Shown piece by piece: positions 1-9,601 of a stretch of 64,000 bases of DNA. This DNA is from Ruegeria_B marisflavi. Lineage in GTDB: Bacteria; Pseudomonadota; Alphaproteobacteria; Rhodobacterales; Rhodobacteraceae. Numbering within the stretch: position 1 is the stretch's first letter; every line of letters starts with the position of its first letter. Made by a program: the position numbers and the translations under genes. The stretch covers positions 1-64,000 of the forward strand of contig NZ_JAOVQN010000008.1 in the NCBI RefSeq assembly GCF_025673445.1, in the 5' to 3' direction. Under the pieces are notes generated by a model. It searched no databases, was not told the origin of the DNA, and was given only the letters and a program-made list of their open reading frames with translations.

Positions 1-380
1 CAGACCTCAGCTTTACGGCAATCATCAATGCCTGCGCCGCTCTCCTGAACTCAAAGTGAATCTCAACAGACCCTAGTCGATGTACCGAAAAAAGATCCAG
101 AGCTTCGCACAGCATAGAGAAATCTCATAGTCTCTGCTGCGCCAGTGTTTCTCGCCGGGTATTATCCAGCATTGCCAAAACCACCAACCTTCGGCGTTTC
201 TCACCAACGCGGTGCCGCATCGAAGGTGCGTCACCATCAAGAACTTGGATCCTTCAACTCTTACAAGGGTCTTGTTGCTGTGTAGAGCGCGTGCGGGGCT
301 GTTGCGGTAGTCGTAGTTAGAGGGGCCAGTTTGGGTGTAGGCTACCTCTTCAAGGCCAGAGATAGATCCGACCGAGGTAT
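1..380. other. Gene-free stretch at the window edge
   Basis: No convincing gene is visible. The only longer open frame (about 73-408, minus) has a composition unlike a real protein of this genome, rich in Trp and Cys with no domain pattern, and it overlaps the start of the next gene. The base composition is less GC-rich than the DNA after 900. Confidence 0.4.
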
Positions 381-848
381 GTGATGGACAAGAACGAGAC
401 AACGCCACTCACACTGAGACAGAGAGTCGAGGTGCAGACCGAAGTGCTTGTGCCGCTGCTGCAGCACTTCCGTACTAGGTTTGGCAAACAGGCTGCAAAC
501 GAGCTTGTATACCCGGTGCTGCGCGAAACCATGAGGAACTGGATCGCTGAGATCGCGGTGACAGATGGCAATCTCATCGAGAATTGGCACGGAACCTCGG
601 CCAAGATCGCCGAGATGTTCACTGGGAATCTGGACCTGGAAATGGTTGAACAGAATGACCGAACCCTCTCGGTCGATGTGACTCGCTGCCGATATGCCGA
701 CTTCTTCCGCAACCTTTGCGAACCCGAACTCGGTGCCATCCTGACTTGCGAGCTTGACAATCACATCGCAGACAGATCCGCACCGGATGTTCAGATGATG
801 CGCGAAACTACGATCATGGCTGGTGGTACCTGTTGCCCGTTCCGCTAA
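381..848 (+). CDS. L-2-amino-thiazoline-4-carboxylate (ATC) hydrolase-like protein
   Basis: This 155-residue protein matches the pattern of the ATC hydrolase family, whose founding member opens the thiazoline ring of ATC in bacterial L-cysteine synthesis. Visible family features are the central stretch with TRCRYADFFR, the following EPELGAILTCELD block, and the C-terminal Thr-Ile-Met-x-Gly segment ending in CCPFR, the position where the family carries a conserved Cys-x-Phe-Arg. The length is close to typical. Translation can start at GTG 381 or ATG 384. The gene stands alone, convergent with ctaD, and its codon use is less GC-biased than its neighbours, so it may be acquired. Many family members act on unknown substrates, so the exact reaction is open. 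Confidence 0.7.
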   Translation: MMDKNETTPLTLRQRVEVQTEVLVPLLQHFRTRFGKQAANELVYPVLRETMRNWIAEIAVTDGNLIENWHGTSAKIAEMFTGNLDLEMVEQNDRTLSVDVTRCRYADFFRNLCEPELGAILTCELDNHIADRSAPDVQMMRETTIMAGGTCCPFR

Positions 849-902
849 CTGGTCGTGCCCGACGTCCAGGTCGACTGACCCGTCCTAGGCGGTCGGTAAA
901 AG

Positions 903-926
903 AAAACCCCGCCGAGGCGGGGTTTT
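903..926 (-). terminator. Rho-independent terminator of ctaD
   Basis: A perfect inverted repeat (AAAACCCCGCC, 2-nt loop, then its reverse complement) lies 24 bases beyond the ctaD stop. Read on the minus strand it is followed by TTTTCTTTT-like sequence. The plus strand also has a T-rich tail, so it may stop transcripts from the ATC-hydrolase gene too. Confidence 0.85.
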
Positions 927-949
927 CCGGTTTCTTTTTAGCCTGACGT

Positions 950-2608
950 TCAGTGCGCGTGGCTCTTGTCCCAGTCTTCCTGCTTGGGCAGCGTCTCGAA
1001 CGTATGTTCGGGCGGCGGGCAGGGCAGGGTCCATTCCAGCGTGTCGGCGTATTCGTTCCAGTAGTTGTTCTGGGTGACACGGGCGCCACGGGTCAGCGTG
1101 TAGAACACGATGCCGAAGAACAACAGGAACGAGGCGAACGAGATGAATGCGCCCCAGGACGAGATGTAGTTCCAGTAGGCGAAGGCCTCGGGATAGTCGA
1201 TGTAACGACGCGGCATGCCCTGACGGCCCAGGAAGTGCTGCGGGAAGAAGGTCAGGTTGGCGCCGATGAAGAACATCCAGAAATGAACCTTGCCCCAGAA
1301 CTCGGGGTACTGACGGCCCGACATCTTGCCCAGGTAGAAATACATGCCGGCGAAGATCGCAAAGACAGCGCCCAGCGACATCACGTAGTGGAAGTGCGCG
1401 ACCACGTAATAGGTGTCGTGATAGGCACGGTCCAGCGATGCCTGGCTGAGCACCACGCCGGTCACGCCGCCGACGGTGAACAAGAACAGGAAGCCGAAGG
1501 CAAAGAGCATCGGCGTCTTGAACTCGATCGAACCGCCCCACATGGTGGCGATCCAGCTGAACACCTTGACGCCCGTGGGCACCGCGATGACCATCGTGGC
1601 CAGCATGAAATAGGCCTGCTGGTTCAGCGACATGCCGACGGTGTACATATGGTGCGCCCAGACGACAAAGCCCAGCGCGCCAATCGCAATGATCGCCCAG
1701 ACCATCGGCAGATAGCCGAACACTGGCTTGCGCGAGAAGGTAGCAATTACGTGAGAGATGATGCCAAAGCCGGGCAGGATCACGATGTACACTTCCGGGT
1801 GGCCAAAGAACCACAGTATGTGCTGGTACAAGATCGGGTCGCCGCCGCCTGCCGGATCAAAGAAAGTGAAGCCGAAGTTGCGGTCCATTAGCAGCATGGT
1901 GATGGCACCGGCCAGAACCGGCAGCGACAGCAAGATCAGCCATGAGGTGACAAAGATCGACCAAGAGAAAAGCGGCACCTTGAAGAGCGTCATGCCCGGG
2001 GCGCGCATGTTCAGGAAGGTGGTGATCATGTTGATTGCACCCAGGATCGAGGAGGCGCCCGAAAGGTGCACGGCAAAGATCGCCAGATCCATCGACATGC
2101 CGCCCTCGGTAGTGCTGAGCGGCGGGTAAAGAACCCAGCCCACACCCGAGCCCAGCTGGTCGTTCCCACCCGGCGTCAGCAGCGAGGCGACGCCCAATGA
2201 GGTCCCGGCGACATAGAGCCAGAAGCTGAGGTTGTTCATACGCGGGAAGGCCATGTCCGGCGCACCGATCTGCAACGGCATGAAGAAGTTGCCAAAGCCG
2301 CCGAACAACGCCGGGATCACCACGAAGAACATCATAAGGACGCCGTGATAGGTGATCATCACGTTCCATAGATGGCCGTTGGGGGTGCAGGGGTCGGCCA
2401 TGAAGCCTTCCATACACATGTACTGCACGCCCGGATGCATCAGCTCGAGCCGCATGTAGACGGTCATCAGGACCGAAATCAGACCGGCGATGGCCGAAAA
2501 GATCAGGTACAGGATCCCGATGTCCTTGTGGTTGGTCGACATGAACCAGCGGGTAAAGAAACCGCGGTTGTCCTCATGCCCGTGACCATGAATGGCTGCG
2601 TCTGCCAT
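950..2608 (-). CDS. ctaD: Cytochrome c oxidase subunit I (aa3 type)
   Basis: This is the catalytic subunit of the aa3 cytochrome c oxidase, which reduces O2 to water at a heme a3-CuB centre in the inner membrane and pumps protons. At 552 residues it has the usual length and 12 membrane segments. Visible ligands are His88 and His407 (heme a), His405 (heme a3) and His270, His319 and His320 (CuB). The GHPEVY motif at 269-274 carries the A1-class pump Glu272 and cross-linked Tyr274. Asp118 (D channel) and Lys348 (K channel) are present. A strong AGGAGG-like site precedes ATG 2608. As in other alphaproteobacteria, ctaD stands apart from the other subunit genes. An FNR-type box lies about 110 bases upstream. 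Confidence 0.98.
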   Translation of the reverse strand: MADAAIHGHGHEDNRGFFTRWFMSTNHKDIGILYLIFSAIAGLISVLMTVYMRLELMHPGVQYMCMEGFMADPCTPNGHLWNVMITYHGVLMMFFVVIPALFGGFGNFFMPLQIGAPDMAFPRMNNLSFWLYVAGTSLGVASLLTPGGNDQLGSGVGWVLYPPLSTTEGGMSMDLAIFAVHLSGASSILGAINMITTFLNMRAPGMTLFKVPLFSWSIFVTSWLILLSLPVLAGAITMLLMDRNFGFTFFDPAGGGDPILYQHILWFFGHPEVYIVILPGFGIISHVIATFSRKPVFGYLPMVWAIIAIGALGFVVWAHHMYTVGMSLNQQAYFMLATMVIAVPTGVKVFSWIATMWGGSIEFKTPMLFAFGFLFLFTVGGVTGVVLSQASLDRAYHDTYYVVAHFHYVMSLGAVFAIFAGMYFYLGKMSGRQYPEFWGKVHFWMFFIGANLTFFPQHFLGRQGMPRRYIDYPEAFAYWNYISSWGAFISFASFLLFFGIVFYTLTRGARVTQNNYWNEYADTLEWTLPCPPPEHTFETLPKQEDWDKSHAH

Positions 2609-2710
2609 TTAGGTGCCTCCTTGCAGATTTTACGCGCAGCCGGACAACTCCGGGCTACACGGATTCCCGCTGGTTTTAGAATGTGAGCGGTGCCGCATCA
2701 ATGGCGGAGT

Positions 2711-2724
2711 TTGATCTGGATCAA
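2711..2724. promoter_or_regulatory. FNR/FnrL-type box upstream of ctaD
   Basis: TTGATCTGGATCAA is a perfect TTGAT-N4-ATCAA dyad, the consensus for FNR/CRP-family anaerobic regulators. Its centre is about 109 bases upstream of the ctaD ATG. The rest of the 400-base ctaD-mmcB spacer shows no gene; its other feature is the LexA box at 2982. Confidence 0.75.
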
Positions 2725-2981
2725 GATAAATGGCCGCACCCCCCTTGAATCGAGAGGTGATTTTGGGATGCCACGGCAAGCCGAGGCGGTTTTCGGGTTG
2801 GTGCCACAAGGGAGCTTGTGCATATCGCTCCCCCCTATCAACCAGTCAGCACGGCGGTCTTAGCTGACGTCGAATCCGAACCGCTGCCCGGCATCAACAA
2901 CATCCGCTTGAACCGGTAGGAAGGACGTCGGGAGCAAGAACGCCCATGATGTGCCCCAGAAACGATCACGTCTTGATTTTT

Positions 2982-2996
2982 GTTCACTTATTGTTC
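2982..2996. promoter_or_regulatory. LexA (SOS) box of mmcB
   Basis: GTTC-ACTTATT-GTTC matches the alphaproteobacterial LexA operator GTTC-N7-GTTC exactly. It ends 12 bases before ATG 3009, where a LexA dimer would block transcription of mmcB. It also argues against the more upstream in-frame start codons of that gene. Confidence 0.85.
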
Positions 2997-3008
2997 ACGG
3001 TACGATGC

Positions 3009-3461
3009 ATGGTACTTGTTCTGCAACCCGGACAGAGACTAGCGCGTGGCGTGGCGCGGCATCTGAATGCGCATGGCTTTGTCTCGATCGAGGAATTTGT
3101 CCCGGCGCGCGGCCTGCGTGTCGATGTCATGGGGTTGGGCCCGAAGGGCGAGATCTGGGTGATCGAGTGTAAGTCCAGCCGCGCCGATTTCCGCACGGAT
3201 GCCAAGTGGCAGGGGTATCTGGATTGGTGCGACCGGTATTTCTGGGCGGTCGACGCCGAGTTTCCCACCGAACTGCTGCCCGCGGATACGGGGCTGATCA
3301 TCGCGGATGCCTATGATGCCGAGATCCTGCGCATGGCGCCCGAACAGAAGGTTGCGCCGGCCCGGCGCAAGGTGCTGATCCAGAAATTCGCCACCCATGC
3401 GGCGCGCCGACTGTGGGCGCTGCGCGATCCCGAAGGGCACGGGATCTTCGCTTTCGATTGA
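3009..3461 (+). CDS. mmcB: MmcB family DNA repair protein
   Basis: This 150-residue protein is of the MmcB/DUF1052 family, linked in Caulobacter to mitomycin C resistance and SOS control. It has a PD-(D/E)xK nuclease-like core: Asp39, then Glu53-Cys-Lys55 in WVIECKSSRADF, followed by a conserved Trp/Tyr-rich segment (GYLDWCDRYFWAV). ATG 3009 was chosen because the open frame upstream (to 2946) would run through the LexA box. No clear ribosome binding site precedes it, so the mRNA may be leaderless or nearly so. The biochemical activity of the family is inferred from the fold only. Confidence 0.9.
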   Translation: MVLVLQPGQRLARGVARHLNAHGFVSIEEFVPARGLRVDVMGLGPKGEIWVIECKSSRADFRTDAKWQGYLDWCDRYFWAVDAEFPTELLPADTGLIIADAYDAEILRMAPEQKVAPARRKVLIQKFATHAARRLWALRDPEGHGIFAFD

Positions 3462-3470
3462 TCTTTCGCC

Positions 3471-3662
3471 TCAGCGCTTGCCCATGTTCCGGGCAGCCTG
3501 GGCCGCCGCACGGATCTCGTCGGCGATTTCTTCGGCTTCTTCGGGGTCGAAATCCATCGGGATCTCGATTCCGGTTGCCTCGATGAAGAGGCGCACCATA
3601 CCGGCGTCGGTTGGGCCGATCTGGAGATTCGCCTCGATGTCGCGTTCGGTGTTGATGCCCAT
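3471..3662 (-). CDS. Small DUF6324-type protein
   Basis: A 63-residue acidic protein starting at ATG 3662 with a good GGAGG site (minus strand of 3664-3668). It begins MGINTERDIEANLQIGPTD and has a core ending in PMDFDPEEAEEIADEI followed by an alanine-rich helix, which I recognise as the DUF6324 family of Rhodobacterales. Function is unknown. It is convergent with mmcB (9-base gap) and divergent from the acetyltransferase gene. Confidence 0.75.
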   Translation of the reverse strand: MGINTERDIEANLQIGPTDAGMVRLFIEATGIEIPMDFDPEEAEEIADEIRAAAQAARNMGKR

Positions 3663-3740
3663 GTGTGCCTCCGGGAATGCTCTGGCTCGACTAGACCGGT
3701 GCGGGTTGAGAATCAAGTCGGTTGCAAGGTTAGATGGTGC

Positions 3741-4223
3741 ATGGACAGTGTAACCCTGCGCCCGTTTCGGGCCGATGACGCCCCCTGGCTTGTTGAACGG
3801 CACGGCACCCTCTATGCCGAGGCAGAAGGGTTCGACGACAGTTTCGCGCCGCTGGTGGCCGAGATCCTGGGTGCCTTCATCGCGGATCATGATCCGACCT
3901 GCGAACAGGGCTGGATCGCCGAGGAAGCCGGTCACCGACTGGGCAGTATATTCTGCGTCCGGCTGAACGAGACCACCGCAAAACTGCGCCTGTTCCTGCT
4001 GGTGCCCGAGGCACGCGGCAAGGGGCTGGGGCGGCGGTTGCTGGAGGCTTGTATGGGCTTTGCCCGGGCTGCCGGTTACCGCGACATGCAGCTCTGGACC
4101 CACGAAAGCCACCGCGCGGCCTGTGCGCTTTACGTTTCGGCCGGGTGGCATCTGACCGACAGCAAATCGGTGCGATCCTTTGGTGTCGACCTGGTCGAGC
4201 AAACCTGGAAAATTACCCTCTGA
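3741..4223 (+). CDS. GNAT family N-acetyltransferase
   Basis: This 160-residue protein should transfer an acetyl group from acetyl-CoA to an amine; the substrate is unknown. The acetyl-CoA loop is visible as VPEARGKGLGRRLLE, followed by the usual GNAT C-terminal half with LYVSAGW. The whole sequence resembles the acetyltransferase half of MarR-GNAT fusion proteins (RHGTLYAEAEGFDD, then AKLRLFLLVPEARG), but no MarR domain is attached. ATG 3741 gives a protein starting MDSVTLRPF, the natural beginning of the fold; the open frame extends upstream to 3663 without family-like sequence. Confidence 0.85.
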   Translation: MDSVTLRPFRADDAPWLVERHGTLYAEAEGFDDSFAPLVAEILGAFIADHDPTCEQGWIAEEAGHRLGSIFCVRLNETTAKLRLFLLVPEARGKGLGRRLLEACMGFARAAGYRDMQLWTHESHRAACALYVSAGWHLTDSKSVRSFGVDLVEQTWKITL

Positions 4224-4269
4224 CCCTCTTGCAATCCGAAACCCGGTTGGGTACATCGCCCCTCACGGT

Positions 4270-4346
4270 GCCGCCTTAGCTCAGTTGGTTAGAGCGCTGG
4301 ATTGTGGATCCAGAGGTCCCCTGTTCAAGCCAGGGAGGCGGTACCA
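4270..4346 (+). tRNA. tRNA-His (GTG anticodon)
   Basis: A 77-nt cloverleaf with encoded CCA. The acceptor stem GCCGCCT pairs with AGGCGGT, starting with a G1-T72 wobble; the anticodon stem CTGGA/TCCAG encloses loop TTGTGGA with anticodon GTG. The base 5' of G1 is T (4269) and the discriminator is A73 (4343), so the usual G-1:C73 pair of tRNA-His is absent, as known in many alphaproteobacteria. Confidence 0.95.
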
Positions 4347-4550
4347 TTCTCCTGATAGTTCGTCGACACGTGTGCTGGCAAAGCCGGCTCCCTGGTCGTC
4401 TGTTTGGCATGATGCATTTTCGGCAATGCGCTGAGGAAGCCAGGATCATTGCAGGCTTTCCCGGGGGTGGGAAACACCCAAGATTCAAATCGAGCGTCGG
4501 ATCGGCCAGCGAACTTGGACAGGTTTTGGGAGGGGTTGCCGCTGGAAAGA

Positions 4551-4625
4551 TGGCAGCCCGTAGGGGAATCGAACCCCTCTTTCCAGGTTGAAAACCTGGC
4601 GTCCTAACCGATAGACGAACGGGCC
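4551..4625 (-). tRNA. tRNA-Glu (TTC anticodon), copy 1
   Basis: A 75-nt cloverleaf with encoded CCA. The acceptor GGCCCGT pairs with ACGGGCT, the anticodon stem is CCAGG/CCTGG, and the loop TTTTCAA gives anticodon TTC. It is identical in sequence to the copy at 4771-4845 and on the same strand, downstream of it. Confidence 0.96.
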
Positions 4626-4770
4626 ATGCTTGGCGTGAAGCGGCTTTTACGGAGAGTCGTGCGCGGGCGCAAGTGGGGGAAGAAGATTTTTCTCGGCAAA
4701 GAAAACGTTTTGAATCAAAACCCTGGTTGACCCTTCTTGGGTTCGGCAAGGTCGCGATGCAGGGGAGATG

Positions 4771-4845
4771 TGGCAGCCCGTAGGGGAATCGAACCCCTCT
4801 TTCCAGGTTGAAAACCTGGCGTCCTAACCGATAGACGAACGGGCC
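4771..4845 (-). tRNA. tRNA-Glu (TTC anticodon), copy 2
   Basis: Identical over all 75 bases to the copy at 4551-4625, with 145 bases of unrelated spacer between them. It lies 111 bases beyond the recJ stop on the same strand. The pair looks like a local gene duplication. Confidence 0.96.
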
Positions 4846-4924
4846 ACGCTGGCTTGTGGAGGGCCTTTTACGGTGTCCCACTGACCCTCGCAAGCGGAAA
4901 AACACGCTTCGGAGAACTTTTTTG

Positions 4925-4945
4925 CAAGAGGTGAAAAACCTCTTG
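4925..4945. repeat. Stem-loop between recJ and the tRNA-Glu genes
   Basis: An 8-bp perfect inverted repeat (CAAGAGGT, loop GAAAA, ACCTCTTG) begins 12 bases beyond the recJ stop. On the recJ strand it is followed by A residues rather than T, so it is not a classic terminator in that direction; the T-rich side is on the plus strand. It could still protect or end the recJ mRNA. Confidence 0.35.
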
Positions 4946-4956
4946 TTTTCAAAGCC

Positions 4957-6696
<1,740 letters not shown>

Positions 6697-6712
6697 CTGT
6701 CACCTCATGCAC

Positions 6713-6743
6713 AAAGGCCGGACCCTGCGCGGATCCGGCCCTT
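6713..6743 (-). terminator. Possible weak terminator between glpX and recJ
   Basis: On the minus strand AAGGGCCGGA pairs with TCCGGCCTTT (10 bp, one G-T) around an 11-base loop, followed by TTTG only. The short T run suggests partial termination or mRNA-end protection after glpX. The recJ ribosome binding site follows directly. Confidence 0.35.
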
Positions 6744-6803
6744 CATTTCGCCCCAAATACTCCCGCCGGAGGCTGCGGCGCCAGCCGCACCCCCGCCAGA
6801 GGC

Positions 6804-7766
6804 TCAGACCGGGGTGCGATAGCTCATCCGCCGCACCGAGCCGGTCTTGGACCGCATCAGCAGGGTGGTGGTTTCCACCCAGCCTGGCTCGCGCTTGATG
6901 CGCGGCAACAGCGAGCCGCCGGTCACGCCCGTCGCGGCAAAGATCACGTCCTGCGTCACCATCTCGTCGCGGGTATAGACGCGGTCCAGATCGGTGATGC
7001 CGGCCTTGGCGGCGCGGCCACGCTCGTCATCGTTGCGGAACAGGAGCCTGCCAAAGATCTGGCCGCCCATGCATTTCAGCGCAGCCGCCGCCAGCACCCC
7101 CTCGGGCGCACCACCCGAGCCCATGTACATGTCGATGCCGGTGGTCTCGGCCTCGGCGCAATGCATCACGCCCGCCACGTCGCCATCGGTGATCAGCCGG
7201 ATCGAAGCGCCGGTTTCGCGCACCTCGGCAATCATCGCCTCGTGGCGCGGGCGTTCCAGGATGCAGACGGTGATATCCGACGGTTTGCAGCCCTTGGCCT
7301 TGGCCAGCGCCTCGACCCGTTCGCGCGGCGACATGTCGAGCGAGACCACGCCCTCGGCATAGCCCGGGCCGATCGCCAGCTTGTCCATATAGACGTCGGG
7401 CGCATGCAGCATCGAGCCGCGCGGGCCCATGGCGATGACGGTCAGCGCGTTGGGCATGTCCTTGGCGGTCAGCGTGGTGCCTTCCAGCGGATCCAGCGCG
7501 ATATCGACGCCCGGGCCGTTGCCAGTGCCCACTTCCTCGCCGATATACAGCATCGGCGCCTCGTCGCGCTCGCCTTCGCCGATCACCACCACACCGGCGA
7601 TATCCAGCAGGTTCAGCTGCTCGCGCATGGCATTCACGGCGGCCTGATCAGCGGCCTTCTCGTCGCCACGACCGATCAGTGAGGCCGAGGCCAGCGCGGC
7701 CTGTTCGGCGACGCGGGCGAGGCCCAGGGAAAGCATGCGGTCATGAAATTCAGGCTTGGAGGACAT
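6804..7766 (-). CDS. glpX: Class II fructose-1,6-bisphosphatase
   Basis: This enzyme hydrolyses fructose-1,6-bisphosphate to fructose-6-phosphate in gluconeogenesis (and sedoheptulose bisphosphate in some relatives). It is 320 residues long. The metal and phosphate motifs of the GlpX family are present: GRGDE at 32-36, GEGERDEA at 63-70 and DPLEGT at 92-97. The gene follows hom at a 90-base distance on the same strand, an arrangement common in Rhodobacterales. Confidence 0.96.
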   Translation of the reverse strand: MSSKPEFHDRMLSLGLARVAEQAALASASLIGRGDEKAADQAAVNAMREQLNLLDIAGVVVIGEGERDEAPMLYIGEEVGTGNGPGVDIALDPLEGTTLTAKDMPNALTVIAMGPRGSMLHAPDVYMDKLAIGPGYAEGVVSLDMSPRERVEALAKAKGCKPSDITVCILERPRHEAMIAEVRETGASIRLITDGDVAGVMHCAEAETTGIDMYMGSGGAPEGVLAAAALKCMGGQIFGRLLFRNDDERGRAAKAGITDLDRVYTRDEMVTQDVIFAATGVTGGSLLPRIKREPGWVETTTLLMRSKTGSVRRMSYRTPV

Positions 7767-7856
7767 GAATAATTCCTTGCAGATGGGCTTATTGACCCTC
7801 TACCGCAGGGCGGCGGGGGTCCACAAGCATGTTTGCGAAAACTATGTGCGGGCGGA

Positions 7857-9143
7857 TCAGACCGCCTCGATCCGCAGGGCGACCGGTTCGGCGGCCAGAA
7901 CGCCGCTGTTGACCATGGCTTCGATGGCCGCGTCGATTGCAGCGCGTTGGGTCTTGTGAGTGACGATTACCACCGGCGCCTCGGCGCTTTCGTGGTGGGT
8001 CTGGCGCATCCGGTTGATACTGACGCCCGCGTCGCCCAGTGCGGCCGCCACCTTGGCCAGCGCGCCCGGGCGGTCGGGCAGCAAGAGGCGTAGATAGTAG
8101 GGCGCGGGCGAGTTCGACTGGGCGCTGTTGGCATCTGCCAGCGTGGTCGCTGGTTGGCCAAAGACCGGCAGGCGGAAACCGCGCGCGATATCGCAGATGT
8201 CGCCCAGCACGGCGCTGGCGGTTGGTCCCTCTCCCGCGCCGGGGCCGCGCAGAACCACCTGTTCCACCGCGTCGCCCTCAATCACCACCATATTGGTGCC
8301 GCCTTCGAGCTGGCCCAACGGAGAATCCGCTGGCACCAGACAGGGACGCATGCGCTGTTCCAGCCCACGGCCAGTGCGCTGGGCCACGCCCAACAGCTTG
8401 ATGCGATACCCCATGTCGGCGGCATAGGTGATGTCTTCGAGGTTGATCCGCTGGATGCCCTCGATGTCGATCCCGTCGAAATGCGGCCGGGTGCCAAAGG
8501 CGATGGAGGCCAGCAGCGCCAGTTTGTGCGCCGCGTCTATGCCGCCCACATCAAGGTTCGGGTCGGCCTCCAGATATCCCAGCTGGGCGCATTCCTCGAA
8601 CAGCGCGTTATAGCCTTTGCGCTGCGATTCCATGCGGGTCAGGATATAGTTGCAGGTGCCGTTCATCACCCCCATCACGCGGGAGATCTGGTTTCCGGCC
8701 AAACCCTCGGTCAGCGCCTTGATCACCGGGATGCCGCCGGCGACGGCGGCCTCGAACCGGATCACGCGATCGGCGGCCTCGGCCTGTTCCGCCAGGGCCT
8801 GTCCGTGGACAGCCAGCAGCGCCTTGTTGGCGGTGACCACGTCCTTGCCGGTTTCCAGCGCAGCCTCGATCGAAGCCTTTGCGGCCCCGTTCTCGCCGCC
8901 CATCAGTTCGACATAGACGTCGATGTCATCCCGGCGGGCCAGCGCCACTGGATCGGTTTCCCAGGCATAGGATTTCAGGTTCACACCCCGGTCCTTTGCC
9001 GCATCGCGGGCCGATACGGCCACGATCTCGATACGGCGGCCGGTGCGAGCCTCCAGCAGGTCGGCATGCCGACGGATGATGCGAACGACGCCGACGCCCA
9101 CGGTTCCCAATCCCGCAATTCCGAGCCGCAATGCCGGTTTCAT
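7857..9143 (-). CDS. hom: Homoserine dehydrogenase
   Basis: This enzyme reduces aspartate semialdehyde to homoserine with NAD(P)H, the branch point to threonine and methionine. Its 428 residues include an N-terminal Rossmann site (GLGTVGVGVVRII at 11-23), the catalytic domain with the conserved GVMNGTCNYIL segment, and a C-terminal ACT domain (from about YYLRLLLPDRPGALAKV) that should bind threonine for feedback control. An AAAGGAC site lies upstream of ATG 9143. It is the first gene of the hom-glpX-recJ series. Confidence 0.97.
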   Translation of the reverse strand: MKPALRLGIAGLGTVGVGVVRIIRRHADLLEARTGRRIEIVAVSARDAAKDRGVNLKSYAWETDPVALARRDDIDVYVELMGGENGAAKASIEAALETGKDVVTANKALLAVHGQALAEQAEAADRVIRFEAAVAGGIPVIKALTEGLAGNQISRVMGVMNGTCNYILTRMESQRKGYNALFEECAQLGYLEADPNLDVGGIDAAHKLALLASIAFGTRPHFDGIDIEGIQRINLEDITYAADMGYRIKLLGVAQRTGRGLEQRMRPCLVPADSPLGQLEGGTNMVVIEGDAVEQVVLRGPGAGEGPTASAVLGDICDIARGFRLPVFGQPATTLADANSAQSNSPAPYYLRLLLPDRPGALAKVAAALGDAGVSINRMRQTHHESAEAPVVIVTHKTQRAAIDAAIEAMVNSGVLAAEPVALRIEAV

Positions 9144-9246
9144 CTTGTCAGTCCTTTCTGCTCATCCTCGGCGCGGCCCGTGTCCGGCCGCCACCCTGAT
9201 TGCGTGCCTTAGCCGGATCGGCGGGTCCGTGCAACGTGTGGCACCG

Positions 9247-9531
9247 CTATTCGGTGATGGTTTCGTTCACATCCGTGTCTTCGCCCTCGTCGTGCACGGC
9301 TTGCCGCAGACGCTGCGCCTTTGCCTCCAGCGCGGCGCGCCGGCCGTCGAGGTTTGCGGCCAGCTTCTTCGCTTCATCCTCGGGGTCGGCGGGCGGGCCC
9401 AGCGTTTGGTCCAAGGAAACGAGCTTGGGAAAGGGCTTTCCCTGCAACTCCGGTCCGATACGCTCATCCAGCTCCGGAACCTGGGTGCAGGCCGTGATCA
9501 GAAAGAGCGAGATGAGGCAGAGGCGGAGCAT
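9247..9531 (-). CDS. Small lipoprotein of unknown function
   Basis: The 94-residue product starting at ATG 9531 has a lipoprotein signal: MLRLCLISLFLITAC with lipobox LITAC, so Cys15 should be lipid-modified. The mature part is short, highly charged and probably partly coiled (KKLAANLDGRRAALEAKAQRLRQ). The frame stays open upstream to 9591, but only ATG 9531 puts the signal at the N-terminus. I recognise no family. It is divergent from the TetR gene, and the palindrome at 9602 lies between them. Confidence 0.65.
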   Translation of the reverse strand: MLRLCLISLFLITACTQVPELDERIGPELQGKPFPKLVSLDQTLGPPADPEDEAKKLAANLDGRRAALEAKAQRLRQAVHDEGEDTDVNETITE

Positions 9532-9601
9532 ACGGTCGGCGGGAGTTGCTGGTTTCCAAGCCCTTGTCGCGCTTTCAGGGGATTGGTGCAAGTGGGGCTT
9601 T

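Noticed and set aside
73..408. Possible 111-codon gene on the minus strand at the window edge
   Set aside because: The composition is not protein-like for this genome, no ribosome site was found, and it overlaps the ATC-hydrolase start.
4347..4550. Small gene or RNA between tRNA-His and tRNA-Glu
   Set aside because: No cloverleaf, promoter-terminator pair or protein-like frame was seen.
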